DNA of 41,561 nt from an uncultured Anaerolineae bacterium (GTDB lineage Bacteria; Chloroflexota; Anaerolineae; Anaerolineales; Villigracilaceae). Location: assembly GCA_903822545.1 (NCBI GenBank), contig CAIJPN010000131.1, forward strand, positions 1-41,561. Direction: 5' to 3'. The notes under the pieces are model-generated. The model was not told the origin of the DNA. It worked only from the letters and a program-made list of their open reading frames with translations, and ran no database searches. Below are positions 23,632 to 32,203 of the stretch, piece by piece. Each line of letters starts with the position of its first letter. The stretch's first letter is position 1. Both the position numbers and the translations under genes were made by a program.

Positions 23632-23662
23632 AAAAAAAACGTCGCCCCAGCGGCGTTTTTTT
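23632..23662. terminator. Intrinsic terminator after the permease gene
   Basis: ACGTCGC-CCCA-GCGGCGT with one G-T pair, flanked by eight A on the left and seven T on the right. Confidence 0.88.
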
Positions 23663-23713
23663 GATTCATAGCAGCCCATCCTGTGATATAAAGCCAGGAT
23701 GAAAGGAAGACTT

Positions 23714-24799
23714 ATGAAAAAGACCCCCATCCTGTTGCTGGCAGTCGCCAGTCTGATGATTACCATGGCCTGCGTCACCTTCGAACGTATCATCTTTGGC
23801 GCACCAGAACCCGCCCCCGTTACACAAGCTGCCCCCACCCCTGAGCCTCCCACCCCGCAGCCAGAAGCGACAGAAACGCCCATCAGCCTCCCAACTGAAA
23901 GCGCGAGCTGCCCTAATGGTGACTGTATTACCGCCTGCGTTGCCGACCTGGGCTCCATCATCAATCGTAGCGCAACCAACACCCTGCGCCAGAAATTTAA
24001 TGCTGCCAGCCAGGATGAAGAAATCACTCTCGCCACCTACACCATCAGCGGCGACCAGATCATCGACCCGGTTTTCGAAGAGAATATCCCGCAAAAATTG
24101 AAGAAAATGCGCGACAATACCAGCGCCCACCAGAACATCTGGCGTTATTTTGCCGCGCTCATTCCCAACGACCAGCGCACCATCCTGGAACAATTCGTCA
24201 TCAGCACCGATGGCCGGGACGAGATCCTCGCATCCGTCTACCAGTCAGACGAGTCCCCCGAAAAATGGAATCTACAGGTGGATATCGCCGACTCCGACAA
24301 CCCTCAAGATTTGACCTTCACCCTGATCCACGAATTTGCTCACCTGCTGACCCTCAACCCAGACCAGATCGAACCCAACCTGGCCATCTTCAACGCTCCG
24401 GACGATCCTGATGTTTATTACGAAGAAAGCCTGTCGAGCGATACCTACTTCACCTATGAAGGCTGCACCCTGCCTGGCGCATACCTGAACCTGTTCGTCG
24501 AACAATACTGGATCGATCTTTACAATGAATGGCTGGAAATCGACTCCATCGAAGACGAAGATGAATATTATGTGCAGCTCGACGAATTTTATGCCCGCTA
24601 CCACGATCAGTTCGTCAGCGATTATGCCGTTACCAGCCCCGAAGAAGATATCGCCGAAAGCTTTGCTATCTTTATCCTTGAAGAAAGGCCCACTGTGCAG
24701 GACACCGCCAGTCAAAAGGTCCGGTTCTTTTATCAGTTTCCCGAGCTGGTAAAACTCCGCAGGCAAATTGCCCTCGGGTTGTGCTCACAGGCAAAGTGA
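23714..24799 (+). CDS. Lipoprotein with HExxH metalloprotease motif
   Basis: The 361-residue protein starts at the ATG at 23714 (AAAGGAAG upstream) and has a lipoprotein signal (ITMAC, Cys20) and a Pro/Thr/Glu-rich linker (about 30-65). The mature part contains LIHEFAHLL (His206, Glu207, His210), a zinc-protease signature, and SPEEDIAESFAIF, where Glu315 is a likely third ligand. Other features are paired Cys around residues 70-80 (CPNGDCITAC) and a tail with one more Cys. I cannot name the family; it resembles uncharacterised peptidases in which the third ligand is far from HExxH. The enzyme would be anchored outside the membrane. An ATG at 23699 would only add five residues. Confidence 0.85.
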   Translation: MKKTPILLLAVASLMITMACVTFERIIFGAPEPAPVTQAAPTPEPPTPQPEATETPISLPTESASCPNGDCITACVADLGSIINRSATNTLRQKFNAASQDEEITLATYTISGDQIIDPVFEENIPQKLKKMRDNTSAHQNIWRYFAALIPNDQRTILEQFVISTDGRDEILASVYQSDESPEKWNLQVDIADSDNPQDLTFTLIHEFAHLLTLNPDQIEPNLAIFNAPDDPDVYYEESLSSDTYFTYEGCTLPGAYLNLFVEQYWIDLYNEWLEIDSIEDEDEYYVQLDEFYARYHDQFVSDYAVTSPEEDIAESFAIFILEERPTVQDTASQKVRFFYQFPELVKLRRQIALGLCSQAK

Positions 24800-24883
24800 A
24801 CTGCTTTCTCGCCAAACAGTTAACAATCGTTCAGAATTTTCTTAATCGCGTCCGTATAATAAAAATCAAGCATTCTCATCAAA

Positions 24884-24930
24884 CAAGCCGCCAGGAATTG
24901 GGCCATCCCACAGGCGGCTTGGGATTTTAA
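24884..24930 (+). terminator. Likely terminator after the metalloprotease gene
   Basis: CAAGCCGCC (24884-24892) pairs with GGCGGCTTG (24913-24921) over a 20-base loop and is followed by GGATTTTAAAGGGTCTTTT. The T-run is interrupted, so termination may be partial. Confidence 0.6.
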
Positions 24931-25009
24931 AGGGTCTTTTGCGATTTTCTGATATTTTATTAAGAGTGGGCAGGTAGAATCGATACATTCTATCCAAACT
25001 GGAGCAAGC

Positions 25010-25849
25010 ATGACAAGCACAATCCTGGCTGTACTGGCCCACCCCGATGACGAATCCTTTGGCATGGGTGGCACTCTCGCGCTCTGCGCCCAAAAAGGCT
25101 GCAACGTTTACCTGGTCTGTGCCACACGCGGCGAAGTGGGCACCGTTGATCCCGAACACATGCAAGGTTTCGCCAGCATCGCCGAACTGCGCGAGAGCGA
25201 ACTGCGCTGCGCCGCCGGTCATCTTGGCCTGAAAGGCGTCTACTTCCTCGATTACCGTGACTCTGGGATGCCTGGCAGCCCAGACAATAACCATCCCGAT
25301 GCCCAGGTTTCTCATCCGGTGGAAGAAGTAGCCGGGAAAGTGGTTAAATATATCCGAGATCTCAAACCAGATGTGGTGCTGACCTTCGACCCGATTGGCG
25401 GATACCGTCACCCCGATCATATTCACATCCACAAAGCAACAGTCCTGGCCTTTAAGCATGCCTCCGACCCCGCTTTCCGCCCTGAACTTGGGTCGCCGTT
25501 TACTCCTGCTCGACTCTACTTCCACACCATCCCGCGCAGATTTCTCAAATTTGGCGTCGGGTTGATCAAGCTCTTTGGAAAAGACCCCAAAAAATGGGGC
25601 CGTAACGGCGATATCGACCTCGAATCCCTCGCCAACGTGGATTTTCCCCAGCATGTTCGCATTGACTATCGCACTGTCAGCGAACAAAAAAACCGCGCCA
25701 GTTTTTGTCACGCATCCCAGGGCGGGATGCAAATGCGTACTGGTTTTATTGGCTGGGTCTTCCGCCTGCTCGGCGAAACAGATACCTTCATACAGGCGTA
25801 TCCACAGCCTGAGACTGACGGGAAAGTGAAGACGGATTTGCTGGTATAA
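25010..25849 (+). CDS. PIG-L family deacetylase
   Basis: The 279-residue zinc-dependent deacetylase has the metal motif AHPDDE (residues 10-15) and the second motif HPDH (134-137), with CATRGEVGT, RESELRCAAGHLGLKGVYFLDYRDSGM and VVLTFDPIGGYRHPDHIHIHKA between and around them. Relatives (MshB, Mca, BshB) remove acetyl groups from N-acetylglucosamine conjugates in low-molecular-weight thiol pathways; others act on glycolipids. The substrate is not clear, and no thiol-biosynthesis partners lie nearby. It carries an extended C-terminus (about residues 175-279). GGAG precedes the ATG by seven bases. Confidence 0.92.
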   Translation: MTSTILAVLAHPDDESFGMGGTLALCAQKGCNVYLVCATRGEVGTVDPEHMQGFASIAELRESELRCAAGHLGLKGVYFLDYRDSGMPGSPDNNHPDAQVSHPVEEVAGKVVKYIRDLKPDVVLTFDPIGGYRHPDHIHIHKATVLAFKHASDPAFRPELGSPFTPARLYFHTIPRRFLKFGVGLIKLFGKDPKKWGRNGDIDLESLANVDFPQHVRIDYRTVSEQKNRASFCHASQGGMQMRTGFIGWVFRLLGETDTFIQAYPQPETDGKVKTDLLV

Positions 25850-25896
25850 CATCGCAGCCCTGAGCCTGCATAGCAACCTTAATTTTGAATGTTGCT

Positions 25897-25928
25897 AAAA
25901 CTACTGGCATTTTTTGCTGGTAGTTTTT
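25897..25928 (+). terminator. Terminator after the PIG-L gene
   Basis: AAAACTACTGGCA, loop TTTTT, TGCTGGTAGTTTTT: a stem of about 12 base pairs with one mismatched position, ending in a T-run. Confidence 0.75.
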
Positions 25929-26035
25929 ATTTCCGGGAACATTTACCGTTCTCTATTCGTCCATATCTCATATGGGTGCATCCCCTACTATGCACGGGTA
26001 AATTTATGGCACATCCCATGAGAAAGATATATTTT

Positions 26036-26075
26036 CTGGGATGAGCCTATTTCATATTTTCTCAACTCATCCCAG
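26036..26075. promoter_or_regulatory. Inverted repeat upstream of the Yip1-ABC operon
   Basis: CTGGGATGAG (26036-26045) and CTCATCCCAG (26066-26075) are perfect inverted copies 20 bases apart, immediately upstream of the candidate -10 box. Shorter related copies (GTGCAT/ATGCAC and TCTCATATGGGTG/CACATCCCATGAGA) lie at about 25966-26026. It could be an operator or an RNA fold. Confidence 0.5.
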
Positions 26076-26079
26076 ATGA

Positions 26080-26085
26080 TAGAAT
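26080..26085 (+). promoter_or_regulatory. Candidate -10 box of the Yip1-ABC operon
   Basis: TAGAAT ends 9 bases before the ATG at 26095. There is no Shine-Dalgarno, so a leaderless start is plausible. The -35 region is unclear. Confidence 0.4.
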
Positions 26086-26094
26086 TATTGATAT

Positions 26095-26856
26095 ATGACC
26101 GAATCCCCCACCTCCCAACCCCAATCCGTATCACCCATCAAACGTATTTTTGATGTTTTGTTTCGCCCGGGCAGGGCTTTTGCCAGCCTGGCCGAGTTGA
26201 ACACTGCGAGTTGGCGCACGCCGTTACTGGTGCTGAGCCTGACAGTGCTGGTGCGTATTATCGTGGCCGGGTATTTACAGGCCCAGGCAGCGGCCATGGG
26301 TGAGGTGCAGCTTCCACCTGATTGGCAGTGGTGGACGCCTGAGATGCAGCAAAACTATATGCAGGCTGCCCAGGCTACACAAGGCCCCACGTTTGTTTAC
26401 ATCATCCCGGCGGTGGGGGCCTTGAGCAGCCTGTGGATGGGATGGGCCATCGTCAGTGGGCTGTTGCATCTTGTCTCTACTTTGCTGGGTGGGCGCGGGA
26501 CGATGACTACCGCGTTGAATGTGGTGGGCTGGGGCAGTCTGCCTTTTGCGCTGCGGGATATTTTGCGGGTGGTGTATATGTTGGTTGTCCAGCATACCAT
26601 TACCAGCCAGGGTTTGTCGGGGTTTGTGACCGGCACGGAGGGCAGCGATGTTTTCTTCGCGCAGGTGCTTTCCAATAGCGATATCTTCCTGCTGTGGCAT
26701 GTGATTTTGGTGATCGTGGGTGTGCGGGTCAGTGACAGCCTCTCGCGCAGCAAGGCAATTGCGGTGGCAGTTGGGGTGTTGTTGACTGCCCTGGCAGCGC
26801 AGGCCGGGCTTGGGATGCTGGCATCCAAGATCGGGGGGATGATCATCTCCCAATGA
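26095..26856 (+). CDS. Yip1-domain membrane protein
   Basis: The 253-residue protein begins with a short Ser/Pro-rich tail, then IKRIFDVLFRPGRAFASLAE, the amphipathic start typical of bacterial Yip1 proteins. Hydrophobic segments follow at about 43-62, 100-130, 145-175, 195-210 and 225-250, with HLVSTLLGGRGTMTTALNVVGWGSLPFALRDILRVVY in the middle. Function is unknown. Its stop overlaps the ATPase start by four bases (ATGA), so it belongs to the exporter operon and may be an accessory membrane subunit. Confidence 0.85.
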   Translation: MTESPTSQPQSVSPIKRIFDVLFRPGRAFASLAELNTASWRTPLLVLSLTVLVRIIVAGYLQAQAAAMGEVQLPPDWQWWTPEMQQNYMQAAQATQGPTFVYIIPAVGALSSLWMGWAIVSGLLHLVSTLLGGRGTMTTALNVVGWGSLPFALRDILRVVYMLVVQHTITSQGLSGFVTGTEGSDVFFAQVLSNSDIFLLWHVILVIVGVRVSDSLSRSKAIAVAVGVLLTALAAQAGLGMLASKIGGMIISQ

Positions 26857-27605
26857 GTGCAGCTTTTATTCGCATTGTCGGGCTTAAAAAGCATTTCCAG
26901 ATGGGCGGAACAACTGTTCGCGCGTTGGATGGTCTTGACCTGGAAATTGTGCAGAATAGTTTTACAGTGGTGATGGGGCCTTCTGGCTCTGGCAAAAGTA
27001 CCCTGCTGTACCTGCTTGGCGGGCTGGATCGGCCATCGGCGGGGCAGATTGATGTGGCCGGTCAGCGGCTGGATCAGATGGATGAAAATCAACTGGCGAT
27101 TTTTCGGCGCAAGAGTGTGGGGTTTATCTTTCAGTCGTTTAACCTGATCCAGAGCATGAATGCGCTGGAAAATGTCACTTTCCCGATGCAATTTGCCGGG
27201 GTGGCCCCAAAAGAACGCAATAGCCGCGCGACTGAGCTGCTTAAACGGGTGGGGCTGGCGGACCGGATGCACCACAAGCCCAATGAGCTTTCTGGCGGGC
27301 AGCAGCAGCGTGTGGCAATTGCCCGGGCGTTGGTTAACAACCCGATCATGATCCTGGCTGATGAGCCTACCGGCAACCTGGATTCTGGCAGCGGCATCAG
27401 TGTCATGCAGATGCTGGCCGAACTCCATAAGAACGGGCGCACTGTGCTGGTGGTGACGCACGACCCGCGCATGAAACATTTCGCCACCCATAAAATCCAC
27501 CTGCTCGATGGAAAAGTTGTCAGCGAGGACGAATACGAACGCGCGTCACTGGATGCGCTGAAATTTACTGAACAGGCCGCAAATCTTGGAGAAGCTCATG
27601 AATAA
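26853..27605 (+). CDS. ABC transporter ATP-binding protein (MacB/LolD type)
   Basis: The 250-residue ATPase has Walker A (GPSGSGKST, residues 42-50), a Q-loop (FIFQSFNLI), the signature [15 protein letters not shown] (from residue 146), Walker B with the catalytic Glu ([11 protein letters not shown], Asp170/Glu171) and the H-loop VVTHDP. The sequence [21 protein letters not shown] is typical of the MacB/LolD group, which powers lipoprotein or peptide transport without moving the substrate through the membrane in the classical way. It overlaps the Yip1 gene by four bases and the next gene by eight. Confidence 0.95.
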   Translation: MSAAFIRIVGLKKHFQMGGTTVRALDGLDLEIVQNSFTVVMGPSGSGKSTLLYLLGGLDRPSAGQIDVAGQRLDQMDENQLAIFRRKSVGFIFQSFNLIQSMNALENVTFPMQFAGVAPKERNSRATELLKRVGLADRMHHKPNELSGGQQQRVAIARALVNNPIMILADEPTGNLDSGSGISVMQMLAELHKNGRTVLVVTHDPRMKHFATHKIHLLDGKVVSEDEYERASLDALKFTEQAANLGEAHE

Positions 27606-29367
27606 GCGCATTTTTATTTCAGCAGTTGTTATGGTTGTGATTTCGTTGGGGATGTTGGCCCCGCTTTCGGCGTTGGCGCTGGGCATTACATCTGTTACAC
27701 CTCGACAGGTGGTTAACTCTGTTGACAATACCATTACCATCTCCGGGGCAGATTTTGCTGCGGATGCCCAGGTTTCGCTCAGCACCTATGGCAACATCCA
27801 AACCACTTTTGTAGATGCTGCCACGCTGACGGCCAAAGTTCCCACGGGGCTGCCGCCTGGCATCTATACCGTAACAGTACTCAGCGGTGGAACCAGTGTC
27901 TCATTGAACAACTCGCTCGTAATTGTGGTTCCTACTGCCACACCTATCACACCCGAACCAACCACGCCCCCAGAGCCAACCTCCACTCCCCAGGTGTTTG
28001 GTCGCCCCCAGCTTGCCCTCAGTACCTACCGTATCAGCGGCGATTACATCCGCTATGGGGTTGATTTTAACCTGGTGGTGCGGCTGCAAAATGCCGGTCA
28101 AAAGACGGCTTACAACGTGCAGGTTGTTTTTACATCATCCAATCTCACTCCGCTCAAAAACGGCGGCGTGGATGTAGTTGGCACAATTGGCAGTGATAAT
28201 CGCGCCGAAGCCTCGCAGCAGATGCGCCTGACAGAGCCGCTCTATGGACAAAATTCCATCACTGCTGATGCAGCGGTGACCTATTACGATGAGTCCGGGA
28301 CCGCCTATTCTGAAAAATTCACACTCACCCTGCCAGTTGAATCCAGTGGTGGCTATGTGGCAGCTTCTACCGCCACGCCCACTGCCATGAAAAATTCCCA
28401 ATTGGTTGTAACGCAGTACAGCACCAGCATCGATCCGCTCCAGCCCGGGCTGCAATTTGGGCTGAATATCGTGGTTAAAAACATGGGCAATACCACCGCC
28501 CAGCGCGTCATCATGATCATTGGCGGGGGTGGGGGGGGTGGCAGCAGCGGAGGCACACCCCAGCCAGGCGGAGTCTCTGGTGGCAGCGGCCAATTCGATA
28601 AATTTGCCCCGCTGGGCTCATCCAACGTACAATCGCTCGGTGACCTGGCCGCGGGCGCAACCCTGCAAGTGACCCAAAACCTGATCGTCAACGTTTCCAC
28701 CGAACCGGGCGCGTATTCCATGCCGATCACCTTCCTGCATTTTGATGCAGAAGGCAACTCCATTTCAGATGAACAGGTGATTACCCTGCTGGTTTACAAC
28801 CTGCCCAAAGTCGATATTAACTTTTACACCCAGCTTGGCCCGATCTACCCCGGCCAGCCCAACCCGCTGCCGCTCCAGGTACTCAACACCGGCAAGCGGA
28901 TGGCTGTTTTGGCCAACTTGCGCATCGAAACCATCGGCGGTTTGGTGGAGAATGGCACCCTGCTGGTAGGTTCCCTCGAAGCAGGCGGATACACCACCCT
29001 CGATGCCACCATCAACCCCAACGCCCCGGGGCCGCTTGATCTGAACGTGATCATCGACTACACCGACGATTTCGGCCAGGCGCGCCAGGTAACCAAAACC
29101 ATTACCCTGGATGTGCTGGAGATGCCTGTCGAGCCGACCTACGATCCCAATATCCCCACCGATGGCGGCCAGTCTGGGGGCGGTGAATTCATCCCCACCG
29201 AAGAAACGTTCGTGCAAAAAGCCTGGCGCTTCATCCTGGGTCTGTTTGGGCTGGATAGTGGCATTTCCAACCCGGTGTTGCCCACCCTACCCGAAGAAGG
29301 CGCCCCGGTTGAACCCGTTCCGGGTGGCGGCGGTGGTGGTGGAGTCATCATCGGGCCAAAGGGATAA
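27598..29367 (+). CDS. Secreted IPT/CARDB-like protein of the ABC operon
   Basis: The 589-residue protein starts at the ATG at 27598 (GGAG upstream), overlapping the ATPase stop by eight bases. It has a signal peptide (residues 1-28). Residues about 30-110 are an IPT/TIG-like domain (ITSVTPRQVVNSVDNTITISGADFAADAQVSL). A Thr/Pro linker leads to repeated CARDB-like beta domains (FNLVVRLQNAGQKTAYNVQVVF, FGLNIVVKNMGNTTAQRVIMII, PLPLQVLNTGKRMAVLANLRIE), as in COG1361-type surface proteins. Two Gly-rich stretches occur: one inside the second CARDB-like unit, where an 8-G run lies at 28531-28538, and one at the C-terminus. A hydrophobic patch WRFILGLFGL is near residue 545. Position suggests it plays the adaptor role for the exporter; that is inference. 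Confidence 0.88.
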   Translation: MNKRIFISAVVMVVISLGMLAPLSALALGITSVTPRQVVNSVDNTITISGADFAADAQVSLSTYGNIQTTFVDAATLTAKVPTGLPPGIYTVTVLSGGTSVSLNNSLVIVVPTATPITPEPTTPPEPTSTPQVFGRPQLALSTYRISGDYIRYGVDFNLVVRLQNAGQKTAYNVQVVFTSSNLTPLKNGGVDVVGTIGSDNRAEASQQMRLTEPLYGQNSITADAAVTYYDESGTAYSEKFTLTLPVESSGGYVAASTATPTAMKNSQLVVTQYSTSIDPLQPGLQFGLNIVVKNMGNTTAQRVIMIIGGGGGGGSSGGTPQPGGVSGGSGQFDKFAPLGSSNVQSLGDLAAGATLQVTQNLIVNVSTEPGAYSMPITFLHFDAEGNSISDEQVITLLVYNLPKVDINFYTQLGPIYPGQPNPLPLQVLNTGKRMAVLANLRIETIGGLVENGTLLVGSLEAGGYTTLDATINPNAPGPLDLNVIIDYTDDFGQARQVTKTITLDVLEMPVEPTYDPNIPTDGGQSGGGEFIPTEETFVQKAWRFILGLFGLDSGISNPVLPTLPEEGAPVEPVPGGGGGGGVIIGPKG

Positions 29368-29369
29368 GC

Positions 29370-30671
29370 ATGAAATTCCTGGATTTGCTCAAACTGATTG
29401 CTGGCAACCTTAGCCGCCGCAAAGGCCGTGTGGCCCTGACCGCCATTGGCGTGGTCATTGGCACAGCAGCGGTGGTCATCCTGGTATCCCTGGCAATTGG
29501 TTTGCAAGAAAATGCCAACCAGCAGCTTTATGGCATCGGCGACCTGACCCAGATCAGCGTTTCACCGACCTACCCCGAAGGCGGCGGTGAAAAAGGCGGG
29601 CAGCCATCCCAGCCCAAGCTGCTCACCAACCAGGCCATCGAAGAAATCCGCGCCATCCCTGGTGTTGTAGCCATCATCCCGCATGAATACATGAACGCCG
29701 GCATGATGGCCTACTACGACAAACTGGAAGGCGGTTTTGGCGCCACTGGCGTTGGCACCAGCGAACTGGCCGAACTGGGTTTATCAGCCACCCAGGGTTC
29801 CACCACACTCCAAAAAGGTGAAATCATCATCGGCTCGATGATCCCCTCCAACTTCTACAACCCGCGCCTGCGCCCCGGCCAGGATCCACCTCCGCCGCCC
29901 GATCTGTATGATAAAAAAATCAAAATTGTCTTCATCAAGTGGGATCCCAGCGGCGCAGAGATCAAAAAGACCATCACCTTTCGCGTAGCGGGCGTGCTCA
30001 AAGAAACCCGCAGTGGCCCCGATTGGTCGGTGTATATGCGGTTGGAAGATGTCAAAGCCATCAACGAATGGGCTACCGGCCAGCGCATTAACTACAACAA
30101 AAATGGCTACAGCATGGTGATCGTCAAAGTGGATGATGTCAACCACGTGCTCGACGCCACTGACAAAATCACCGAACTTGGGTTCCAGGCCTTCTCGCCC
30201 CAATCATTTGTGGAGGGCATCAACAACTTCTACCTGATCTTGCAGGTGATTTTCGGTGGGGTGGGAGCCATCGCCCTGCTGGTAGCCGCTATTGGCATTG
30301 CCAACACCATGGCAATGGCCATCCTAGAGCGCACCCGCGAAATCGGACTGATGAAAGCCATCGGCGCAACCAACCGGGATGTGCTGGCGATTTTCCTGGG
30401 AGAAGCGGCGGGTATTGGTTTTGTCGGCGGCCTGGGCGGAGTCATCATCGGCTGGCTGGCCGGGCAGGGGCTTAATGTTGTGGCGATTGTTTACTTAGCA
30501 GGGCAAACCGCCACCCAGGGCGGGATGCCGCCAAGTGTAGCGGTTTCCACCCCACTCTGGCTGCCCATTTTCGCCCTGGTATTTGCTACCATTATCGGGC
30601 TGATCTCTGGCCTGTACCCGGCCCTGCGCGCGGCCACCATGATCCCCGTGCTGGCCCTGAAATACGAATAA
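29370..30671 (+). CDS. ABC transporter permease, FtsX/MacB family
   Basis: The 433-residue membrane protein has an N-terminal membrane segment (about 22-45, GRVALTAIGVVIGTAAVVILVSL), a large extracellular MacB periplasmic-core domain (about 50-275), and three C-terminal segments with the FtsX signature IGIANTMAMAILERTREIGLMKAIGATNRDVLAIFLGEA. The layout matches MacB-type permeases that work as mechanotransmitters. It starts 2 bases after the stop of the CARDB-like gene and is the last gene of the operon. No MacA-type (HlyD) adaptor gene is present. Confidence 0.93.
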   Translation: MKFLDLLKLIAGNLSRRKGRVALTAIGVVIGTAAVVILVSLAIGLQENANQQLYGIGDLTQISVSPTYPEGGGEKGGQPSQPKLLTNQAIEEIRAIPGVVAIIPHEYMNAGMMAYYDKLEGGFGATGVGTSELAELGLSATQGSTTLQKGEIIIGSMIPSNFYNPRLRPGQDPPPPPDLYDKKIKIVFIKWDPSGAEIKKTITFRVAGVLKETRSGPDWSVYMRLEDVKAINEWATGQRINYNKNGYSMVIVKVDDVNHVLDATDKITELGFQAFSPQSFVEGINNFYLILQVIFGGVGAIALLVAAIGIANTMAMAILERTREIGLMKAIGATNRDVLAIFLGEAAGIGFVGGLGGVIIGWLAGQGLNVVAIVYLAGQTATQGGMPPSVAVSTPLWLPIFALVFATIIGLISGLYPALRAATMIPVLALKYE

Positions 30672-30691
30672 CCCCGTACATTTCCCCAACA

Positions 30692-30724
30692 AAAAGCCGC
30701 GAACGCAAAACTTCGCGGCTTTTG
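30692..30724. terminator. Bidirectional terminator between exporter operon and mtaB
   Basis: AAAAGCCGCGAA, loop CGCAAAAC, TTCGCGGCTTTT: a perfect stem with A/T tracts on both sides between convergent genes. Confidence 0.93.
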
Positions 30725-30742
30725 ATCTGTATCAGATCGGTG

Positions 30743-32026
30743 CTATTCCAACCCGAGAATTTCACCTGCCAGCCCATCATCACTCAACCCATTGATGCGC
30801 ACCTCATCCACCTGATTCCAGCGCGGCGACGGGGCAGTGGCTTTTACGCGGATGTAATTTCCCGATAACCCTTCCATCTGCCAGCCGCGCTCATTCAACT
30901 CGCTGCTCGATTCCCATAAAATGGAGACAACCTGCCCGATGAATTTTGCGCGATACCACGCACTCATCTGGCTGAAAGCTGCGCGCAACCGGGTACTGCG
31001 CGCTTTTTTGACATCTGCCGCCACCTGGGCTTTGATGCGTGATGCTGGTGTGCCCGGCCGGGCCGAATAACTGAAAACATGCCCGCCCGCAAAGTCGATT
31101 TCGTTAATGAATGCCAGGGTTTCGGCAAACTCTTCATCCGTTTCGCCAGGGAACCCGGCAATTACATCGGTGGTGATTGCCACGCCGGGGATGGCTGAGC
31201 GGGCAGCTGCTACCAGTTCACGAAACGAGTCGGGGCTGGTTTTGCGCAGCATCCGTTTCAGGGTGGCGGCACTGCCAGATTGAAGTGGAAGGTGCAGGTG
31301 CGGCAGCAGCCTGGCATCCTGCCAGAGCGAGAAAAAGCTCGCATCCAGATCCCAGGGTTCCAGCGAAGAAAGCCGCAGTCGTGGCGTATCGGTTTTATCC
31401 AAAATGCTTTGGATCAGTTCGCGCAGGTGGCGCGGACTGGAAAACTCCTGGCCCCAAGAGCCAAGATGCACGCCGGTCAGGATGATTTCGCGCGTGCCGC
31501 CCGCCAGCGCGGCGCGGATATCTGCCAGGATTTCATCCACCGGGCGCGAGCGCCCTGCGCCGCGCGCCACGCTGGTGATGCAAAAGGTGCAGTGGTTGTC
31601 GCAGCCATCCTGGACCTTTATGAAGGCCCGTGTGCGGTGGCGCAGGCCCGGCAGGATTTCGCGGGCCAGTGGTTCCAACTCGAAATATTCCTCGGGCAGC
31701 CCCAAAAGATCGGTCACCAATTGATCTTTATGCGGGTTGGTGACGATGCGCCGCACGGCTGGCAGTGCCAGGGCTTGTTCGGGTGCCAGTGTCGCCCAGC
31801 AGCCGGTGGGGATGATCTCCCCGGCCCCGGCCCGGGCCGCCTGGCGGATTTTCTGACGCGAATCGGCGGCGGCTTCGGTGGTGACTGCGCAGGTGTTGAT
31901 CACCACCAGGTCGGCTCCGGCAGCTTCGGCAATAATGGTATGCCCCTCCGCGCGAAACTGGCGGGCCATTTGTTCGATCTCTGCCTGGTTTAACCGGCAG
32001 CCAATGGTATCAAGGTAGATGTTCAT
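30743..32026 (-). CDS. mtaB: tRNA t6A37 methylthiotransferase
   Basis: The 427-residue radical-SAM enzyme adds a methylthio group to N6-threonylcarbamoyladenosine at tRNA position 37. It has the three N-terminal cluster Cys (Cys10 in IGCRLNQ, Cys46 in INTCAVT, Cys76 in PTGCWA) and the radical-SAM motif CDNHCTFC (Cys142, 146, 149). RGAGRSRP, EIILTGVHLGSWG, LSSLEPWDLD, HLHLPLQSGS and TDVIAGFPGETDEEF match the MtaB/YqeV branch rather than MiaB. The C-terminus holds a short TRAM-like part (about 365-427). No ribosome site precedes the ATG. The leader carries a hairpin at 32055-32090. Confidence 0.93.
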   Translation of the reverse strand: MNIYLDTIGCRLNQAEIEQMARQFRAEGHTIIAEAAGADLVVINTCAVTTEAAADSRQKIRQAARAGAGEIIPTGCWATLAPEQALALPAVRRIVTNPHKDQLVTDLLGLPEEYFELEPLAREILPGLRHRTRAFIKVQDGCDNHCTFCITSVARGAGRSRPVDEILADIRAALAGGTREIILTGVHLGSWGQEFSSPRHLRELIQSILDKTDTPRLRLSSLEPWDLDASFFSLWQDARLLPHLHLPLQSGSAATLKRMLRKTSPDSFRELVAAARSAIPGVAITTDVIAGFPGETDEEFAETLAFINEIDFAGGHVFSYSARPGTPASRIKAQVAADVKKARSTRLRAAFSQMSAWYRAKFIGQVVSILWESSSELNERGWQMEGLSGNYIRVKATAPSPRWNQVDEVRINGLSDDGLAGEILGLE

Positions 32027-32054
32027 ATCGATAAATTTGTCTGGTTTGCACTGT

Positions 32055-32090
32055 CTTCGCCAAAAACCTTCCTGGCAGGTTGGGGCGAAG
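32055..32090. repeat. Hairpin in the mtaB leader
   Basis: CTTCGCC (32055-32061) faces GGCGAAG (32084-32090), and inside it AACCT faces AGGTT across TCCTGGC. It could be a dispersed palindrome or a leader structure. The remaining spacer to 32203 holds no gene. Confidence 0.5.
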
Positions 32091-32203
32091 GTGAATTCAA
32101 AGCCATTATGCCACAGAGAACGGGGTGCGCAGCGTATAAAAATGCATTTTGTGGTGGTTCTTGCAAATTGTTCATCGCCTGTGATGAGGCGCTGCGCCTT
32201 TTC

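Noticed and set aside
24866-25876. 336-codon minus-strand frame opposite the PIG-L gene
   Set aside because: The plus strand codes for a clear PIG-L deacetylase with both metal motifs; the antisense frame has no features.
26397-27500. 367-codon minus-strand frame opposite Yip1 and ATPase genes
   Set aside because: It is antisense to two well-supported genes and shows no family motif.
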